From positions 14,972,001-15,036,000 of the forward strand of contig NC_134017.1 in the NCBI RefSeq assembly GCF_040712315.1: a stretch of DNA of 64,000 bases, written 5' to 3'. Position 1 is the first letter of the stretch, and every line of letters begins with the position of its first letter. Below, piece by piece: positions 58,008-64,000 of this stretch. Below the pieces are notes generated by a model. The model worked only from the letters and a program-made list of their open reading frames with translations. It ran no database searches and was not told the DNA's origin. The translations under genes were made by a program, and so were the position numbers. Source of the stretch: Castanea sativa (taxonomy: Eukaryota; Streptophyta; Magnoliopsida; Fagales; Fagaceae).

Positions 58008-58032
<25 letters not shown>
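58008..58032. repeat. TA microsatellite
   Basis: Separates the unrecognised gene from its duplicated N-terminus. Confidence 0.9.
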
Positions 58033-58033
<1 letters not shown>

Positions 58034-58069
58034 TCATTGTAACAAATTATATATTCATTTATATAATTT

Positions 58070-58155
58070 AAGGGCGATGCTTCTGTGTATTGTTGTGTGT
58101 GGCTTGAGGGTGATGAAGATGGTGGTGTGGAATTAGGAGTAGGACCTTTCATTGT
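58070..58155 (-). pseudogene. Duplicated N-terminal fragment of the 57756 ORF
   Basis: On the minus strand ATGAAAGGTCCTACTCC parallels ATGAATGGTCCTAATCC at 57756. About 27 codons remain alignable (M-x-G-P-x-P, PPSSS), then the similarity ends near 58075 before the TA repeat. Confidence 0.45.
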
Positions 58156-58355
58156 TTTTGAGAGATGGAATTGAGAAAAAATAAAGGAAGAGATAAAATG
58201 AGGGATTTCTCTGAAATACCAATTACTTGTTCTTTACTCAAATGGATCAGCATAACTGATTCTTCCTCCATTATTCATTTCAAAATTTACTAATAGCTAC
58301 TAGTTGCACGTGGCTGTTTTGAGAGGCAACGTGCCTCAGTTCCAAAACTCTTTAA

Positions 58356-58736
58356 GAGCACTTGCAGCAGTGGAGCTAAATAGCTATATAGCTATTTTAG
58401 CTCCACCAAAACACCAAAAAGAAGCATGCAGCAGTGGAGCTAAATCTATTTTTTTTTAGCTCATTGCTACAGTGCACATCTATAGATAGATGTGCACTGT
58501 TCATGAGAGCTAAAAAAAAATTAATTTTTTATTTTGCGTTCACATTACTTTTTTATTGTGGTGTTTTTATTGTAGTGAGATGTATTATTTTATTGTGGTA
58601 GATATATTATTTTATTGTGATATTTATATTATTTTATTATGTTGAAAGTTAAAATAGATCCACTGCTGCAGCATGTGTGTAGGTAAAATAGATAAAGTAA
58701 CTTTTGGTGGAGCTAAATTGCTAACTTGTTGTGCTC
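58356..58736. mobile_element. MITE-like element with GAGCAC ends
   Basis: GAGCAC at 58356 and GTGCTC at 58731-58736. The strings GCAGCAGTGGAGCTAAAT (twice) and GGTGGAGCTAAAT, and their inverse TTTAGCTCCACCAAAA, occur near both ends. The interior holds a hairpin CAGTGCACATCTAT / ATAGATGTGCACTG. A three-base target duplication could not be confirmed. Confidence 0.55.
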
Positions 58737-59500
58737 TTTGTTTCATGGTAACATTCAATTACTCTATTATCAAAACTAACTCCATTACATATATAAGTTA
58801 ACTCTTTTTTTTTTCTTTTTTGCTAAATTACATATATAAGTTAACTAATTCATAAAAGAAAGCAAAACAAAATTATGGAGCATTTCTAACTGGTCTACTT
58901 CTCAAAAAATCTGGATGCAGCTAGTAAATAATTATTTGATCAAACATAACAATCCTCTTTGTAATAAACCTAACAATTATAATTAGAGGTAGAATTAGGA
59001 TTGCGCGAATTTTAGCCAAATCTCTAGAACAATATAAATAAAAAAAAAAAAAAATAATAATAACCCCTCTCTCTCTCCAAATTATAAAATTTCATAATAA
59101 AAATTACTATTTTATTATATTTTTAATAGATACGAAAACAATAGACACCTATTATTATTTTGTCAAGTGAGGCAAAAGCATAGGTGTAAGTGTAACAAGA
59201 GTTCAAAAATAAATTACGTGTACCACTACTAACCAAACATTATTAATTAGTGTTCGTTTGATTAAGGTTTTTTTCTTCTAAATCATTTATTTTGTTTATT
59301 TTATTATTAAGCATAGCTTTTTATCTTCTATTTTATCCAAACAACTTTATTTTGATCTAAATAAGTAAAGAAAGTACCTTCTAAAAAAAATTAAAGAAAG
59401 TATCAAAGTACACTAAAAAAAATTGGGAAAATAAAAAACTCAAATTATTTTTTGAAAAAATAGATTTGAAATTCGCGGGGTTCTGTCATATATTTCAATT
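58737..59500. other. Upstream region of RADA; AT-rich
   Basis: No gene. Includes an A-run at 59041-59055. The proximal part is presumed promoter. Confidence 0.5.
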
Positions 59501-59523
59501 TTCAACAAAAACCCCTCTCACAT

Positions 59524-59531
59524 AAACCCTA
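59524..59531 (+). promoter_or_regulatory. Telo-box (AAACCCTA) upstream of RADA
   Basis: AAACCCTA lies about 65 bases upstream of the ATG, next to a CA microsatellite (59543-59554) and a CT-rich leader. Telo-boxes are common in promoters of plant genes for replication, repair and translation, in keeping with RADA. Confidence 0.55.
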
Positions 59532-59587
59532 GATAAACCCAGACACACACACACATTCTCTGTCTCTCTCATATGCAAGTCTCAGAC

Positions 59588-62500
59588 ATGAGAGCTGTAA
59601 GACTCATCTTACACACCAAAACCCAGAGACTGCACCGCCTCAATCCTTCGATTCCCAATTCACTCTCTTCTTATCCCCAATTTTCCCGCCACTTCCTTCA
59701 CTCCACTCCCTCTCTCCACCATTCCAACTCCACCGCCGAAACCGCCCCTCGCGCTTGGTCTATTTACGACCCTGCCCCTGGCACCGACGGAAATGGGAAT
59801 GCGAAGAAGCCCAATTTGGACATAGTCGGGAACAAGAAGAAAGGGAAGGCGAGATTCTCTTGGGTCTGCGCCGATTGCGGCCACTCCGACGGGCAGTGGT
59901 GGGGCACGTGCCGCCAGTGCAATGCCATTGGTACCTTGAAGCGGTTTTCGGAAGGCGGATCGGCTGAGGTTTCCGAGGGGAAGACGTGGCTCTCGCCTAA
60001 GGCCGGAGAGTTGCGGCCGATGCGGTTGACGGACGTCAATCGAGGGATCAATCAGTTGAATTGGCGAATTCCACTGTGAGTTTGGTACTCTCACTCTCTG
60101 TTTGGTTGCAAAGAAAATCACTTCATTTCCACCGAGAAAATGTGTCACATAAATTGCTGACTTGGCGCCAATGAGCTCTCAACTCAACTAACTTACCAAC
60201 ATAAAAAATAATTTTTGATGACGTGGATCATCTTGTTGTTTTGTAAAATTTAATTGCATATTATGTTTATTTAAGAATTGCATGGTGGTTTTTTTCTTAA
60301 AGATATGTGATTTTGTGTTTTGTGATTCGTATTTAGGTATGGACCCTTTGGAAATGAGGTTTCTAGGGTGCTTGGTGGTGGTATTGTACCAGGTTTGCCA
60401 TTTAGTGTTTTTATTGCTTTTTAATATTTTTTTGCTTTCGTTTTCTCGACCTTTCTATGACTATGATGAGTATTGTTAGCTAAAAGTTAGTAGAACATAA
60501 TATTGACATCATGAAATTCAATTAATGTGTGTTTGATGGGTATTGTTTAATGTCAATATAGCTTTTGGGAATGATAAGATTATGCTATTTGGCTCTATTT
60601 CTCTGTGGCTTGTTGACTGGCTATTGCTATAGTTGCTGCCTCAAAGGAAAAAAAAAAATACACACATTCTTTTAATAAAATTAATTTTCGTTGGATGTTA
60701 AATCTAAAAATCATAAGTTAAACAAAATTATAATTTCTCTCATCTATATTTTTCAGTTCATACATCAGCAATTCTTTTGGTTTCTGAATTGTGATTTTTG
60801 AACACAAACATCCTTTCTTGCAGAGTGGCCTTGTTTTGATTTATACAATTAACATCTGATGGCTATTTTTTTTTTTTTTTTGGGTGAAGATTTTAGTGTT
60901 GAATTATATAGAAATGGTTTTGAACTAGTTTTCACTAAGTTACATTTTACTTAATGTTTAAAAGAACAATTTATATACAAGCCTCTGCCTTGGTTATTAA
61001 TCTGGCAAAATGATTCCTGTTCTGCTATTTTTTAGCCTGTGATAAATTTTGTCGTTAGTTAATTCTTCTGCTCCCGTGACAAACTATTCTATTAGTTGAA
61101 TGTTTGAGCTTCTAATTCAAAGAGAGTTCAATGCTTATTTTAGCTGTGTATCTTTTTGGGTTTTGAAGGTTCTTTGGTTTTAGTTGGTGGTGATCCTGGA
61201 GTTGGCAAGAGTACACTGTTGTTGCAGGTATAAATTTGTTAAGGATCAAATTTTCATCTATGTAGCTTTACATTGTGAGCATACAGATGACTTTGTTTCT
61301 TAAAATTGCTCAGAAATACTTGAACTTTTTATACCGTTGGCTGCACTCATAATTATTATATTTCTCTACAAATGGTTTTATTCTGATATCAATTCTTACT
61401 TTTGATTCAAAGATTGCTGCTATGATAGCTGAAAGGAATGATCTTGGTCAACCAGCACCAGTTGTGTATGTTTCTGGTGAAGAGGTTAGCATTTGTGAAA
61501 CTTCATACTGGCTTGTTGCCATGATGAAAGCAGAAAACTTTATTCTGTCAATACATTTTTGGTCGTGTTTTAGCTTCCTAATTCTTGGTAGGCATATTAT
61601 CTTCCTTGTTAGGTAAGAAGCACACGAACATGAAATAAGGGGCAAATTTTTAGTTTTAATTTTTAACTGATGGTTTAATTATACTCAATTAAGTTGGGGA
61701 ATATTGCTTCTAATGCTTTTGAAATAGACTCAAGTCCTCTTATTCTTGAAATGGTTTCCATAAGCCTGTGATGTGTTGAATCTAGATAGAGTTAAATCTT
61801 CAATTTAGTGTTTCTAAAAATGGAATTTGTGATTTCACCATGTTTGTGTGGATTATTTTTTTCACTTTCCTTGGACCTTGCTATGTATCTAGAAGTAACT
61901 TTAACGCTGTTTCTCCCTTCTGGCAGAGTGTTGAGCAAATTGGAAACAGAGCTGACTGTTTGAGTATAGGAGCAGATGAAATTTTCTTATATTCTAATAC
62001 TGAGATTGAGGTGCTTGATTTTGGACTTGAAAATTTTTATATATTTATTTTAATGATCATTCTAATTTCAACCAATCATGTTGCTTGTACTCAAATCATT
62101 CTAATGATTTATGTAATTTTAGTTTGATATAAATCACTCTTGTTTTTTGAGTTTCAAATCTACGTTGTTGGATTTCTCATTGGGTCACATAGTATTGATG
62201 TAAGATATCAGCATCAAGTGGCAGAAAAAAGACAAGTTTCATTAAATCCAATATATAGTGTTATAAATGATAAGTGAATGTTTGAAGAGGACATTGATGC
62301 AAAGTGAAAACTCTTGTTGATTTAAGATGAGGTGCAACCTGACTTATGAAAAAAGGAAAAAAGAAAAAGATGAGGTGCAATTTGTCCAGTAAGTCATGCT
62401 TAGAAACTACTAGTTGTAAATATCTATCAAATGCTTGATAAGTATAAAACTGCTGGTCTGCATATCTGGAACATTGGTGAATGTAGCCTAAAATAATTGG

Positions 62501-63138
62501 TGCATTTGCCTGCTTTCAGGACATATTAGGGAAAAGTCAGCCCCTCTCACCTCGGGTTATAATTGTCGATTCAATTCAAACAGTTTATTTAGAAGGTGTG
62601 GCTGGAAGTGCTGGAGGGCCTGCACAGGTTAGAAGTTTCAATCCTTATACCATACCAGGCAAACAAAAAAAAAAACCTGGTTTTAGCTCAAGATGTTTGA
62701 CCCATATGGGCCGGCTAGTTCTGTTCTGCTTTTTTCAAGGTGATGCATACAATGGAATAGTACTAGGCTCCTAGCTCCCTTTTCTGTTTGAATATGTTTT
62801 TTTCTATTTGGTAATGTATCCAAATCCTCTGATTTTAGAGTATTTTGTGTAGCATTTATATTCACACTAATTTCTCTTTTAGGTTGTCAACAACTCAAAA
62901 AATTTTCAATTTGAAAATGGTTTCTTATATTCTTACCTTCTCTTAGATTATGAATATAATAATGCACTTTGGACCAGATTATAACTTTTAAAGTGCACAT
63001 ATTTGATGTGATGTTATGTGGTGGTTTCTGGACAGTACATATAGTGGGTTTTGAGATTGCCCTGATCCATGACAGGTGAAGGAATGCACATCAGCCTTGC
63101 TGCGTTTTGCGCAGAAGACTAACATCCCCATTCTTTTG
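59588..63138 (+). CDS. RADA: DNA repair protein RadA homologue (5' part, seven exons)
   Basis: Exons: 59588-60075, 60337-60392, 61169-61227, 61413-61484, 61927-62010, 62520-62627, 63076-63138, all with GT-AG introns and consistent phases. The gene continues beyond the window. The N-terminus is Ser/Arg-rich, like an organelle transit peptide. A C4 zinc finger follows (CADCGHSDGQWWGTCRQC), then LTDVNRGINQ, GPFGNEVSRVLGGGIVPG, the Walker A GGDPGVGKST, PVVYVSGEES, RADCLSIGADEIFLYSNTEI, RVIIVDSIQTVYLEG and KECTSALLRFAQKTNIPILL. RadA is a RecA-like ATPase acting in branch migration during homologous recombination; plant versions are organelle-directed. An ATG at 59573 is an alternative start five codons upstream. 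The KNRFG and Lon-like parts would be outside. Confidence 0.95.
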
Positions 63139-63351
63139 GTGCGTATACATTGTCCAAGTCTGAAAGGAAGCTAGCATTTGACGTTTTTGGATGCATATTC
63201 ATCACATCTAGGTCTGAGTGTTTAAGCACTCCACTAATCTTTTATTTTATTTTATTTTTTATTTTAATAAGACAATTTAATGTTTTATGTTAAATCCTTT
63301 AAGTTGCATTTGTCAGCATTGGGGGTTTAAAATTGTTTGGCTTGTCTTTAG

Positions 63352-63738
63352 CTAGGAAGCACGGGCACGGGTTCTGGTATGACACGGCAATTTTTAAAAA
63401 AGTAGGACTCAGCACAGTAGGGATATGCATATTAATTAATTATAAAACTTAAATATATTTTTATTTATATTGTTAAGATTTTTTTTTCATTTAATGTTAA
63501 ACATATATCAATTTAAGAGCAATAATGGATAATAAAGTGAATTCATGACTAATAAATGATGTTTAGAAATTAGAATACAAACCAAGAATGATATCCAAAA
63601 GTGTAAATAAAAGATAACTAGATAAGTGTTCAAGATTGATAAAAAGAAATAAAAGATAGGTGTCCCTCCCAGCCTCCCAGATGTGTCCCGTGTCCAACAC
63701 AGGTACGGCACCCCAAATGAAGTGTCCATGCTTCATAG
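63352..63738. mobile_element. hAT-like MITE in RADA intron 7
   Basis: Flanked by GTCTTTAG (63344-63351) and GTCTTCAG (63739-63746), an 8-bp duplication with one mismatch. Ends are inverted: CTAGGAAGCACGGGCACGG at the left, and CTATGAAGCATGGACAC read from the right. GTGTCCCGTGTCC and GACACGG lie just inside. The interior is AT-rich with no transposase. Confidence 0.75.
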
Positions 63739-63817
63739 GTCTTCAGCTTCATTAAAAGTTGCCAAATTTATGGTTGTTTTGAATGATAAGCACTTGATGA
63801 TGGGAGCAGACGATTTG

Positions 63818-63935
63818 CCAATGAGTTCTAGCTCAAATGGTACATTCTCCTCCCATAATAATGGGATAGAGGGTGAGGTTATGGGTTCATGATTCACTGG
63901 GTGCCTATATATCTTACCAATAAAAAATAATTCCG
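63818..63935 (+). repeat. tRNA-derived SINE in RADA intron 7
   Basis: Box A TAGCTCAAATGG at 63829-63840 and box B-like GGTTCATGATTC at 63884-63895 are spaced as in Pol III promoters. An A-rich end (ATAAAAAATAA near 63920) follows. Length about 115 bases. No target duplication was resolved. Confidence 0.5.
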
Positions 63936-64000
63936 ATAGATTTTTTTTTGTTGATGGTGAGTTAATCATTTTTTACTTCATTATCTAGTGGGTTTTCACC
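63936..64000. other. RADA intron 7 continuing to the window end
   Basis: No further exon of RADA is visible before the end. Confidence 0.6.

Noticed and set aside
59660..60148. 162-codon minus-strand ORF over RADA exon 1
   Set aside because: Antisense shadow of a GC-rich exon with a well-recognised plus-strand protein.
63683..63892. 69-codon plus-strand ORF in RADA intron 7
   Set aside because: Spans the end of the MITE and the SINE; not a RADA exon because no splice sites or family motifs fit.

Overview
This is nuclear DNA of a dicot plant. The evidence is AT-rich intergenic sequence with TA and poly-A/T tracts, a CC-NB-LRR (CNL) resistance gene, a spliced RADA homologue with a plant-type N-terminal leader, MADS, bZIP and RING gene pieces, and a dense nest of plant transposons. 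A woody Fagales-type tree (oak or chestnut like) is my guess from repeat style; it is an inference, not a demonstration.

Layout. (1) 1-10.5 kb: an old segmental duplication in direct orientation (copy A about 1136-3472, copy B about 6284-10532). Each copy took different insertions, so one copy serves as the empty site for the other. Insertions include a 2.2-kb Helitron with a clean A|T empty site, a 163-bp MULE-type MITE with a 9-bp target duplication, and two foldback elements. Between the copies lie remnants that look like a plant-virus movement-protein ORF, split by a 1.6-kb Pack-MULE that carries kinesin and bZIP gene fragments. (2) 10.5-19.2 kb: a solo LTR, a truncated LINE, and a second LINE whose reading frame is cut by a 3.9-kb Mutator-like element. 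That element has arrays of about 25-bp hairpins at both ends and, inside, a transposase N-terminal piece, two MADS-box exons and a RING-H2 exon, all on one strand. (3) 21.65-33.78 kb: a nearly intact 12.1-kb Ty3/gypsy element of Tat type on the minus strand. It has dual RNase H domains, an internal array with a period of about 151 bp, and a spliced gene on the opposite (plus) strand. (4) 33.8-48 kb: a short membrane-anchor exon of uncertain identity, a solo LTR, then about 10 kb of non-coding sequence holding homologous blocks that resemble duplicated 3'-UTR exons of a resistance gene. (5) 48.3-51.7 kb: the CNL gene, full length apart from one nonsense codon in the coiled-coil region. (6) 52-59 kb: solo LTRs, MITE-like elements and an unrecognised small ORF with a partial duplicate. 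(7) 59.57 kb to the end: the first seven exons of the RADA homologue, running off the window.

Only two loci look like ordinary host genes: the CNL (possibly a pseudogene, possibly read from an internal ATG) and RADA. Most of the rest is transposon biology. Its main interest is gene capture by two MULEs and the Helitron, the hairpin arrays, and the antisense spliced gene of the Tat element. All family assignments come from reading motifs by eye; no database search was run.
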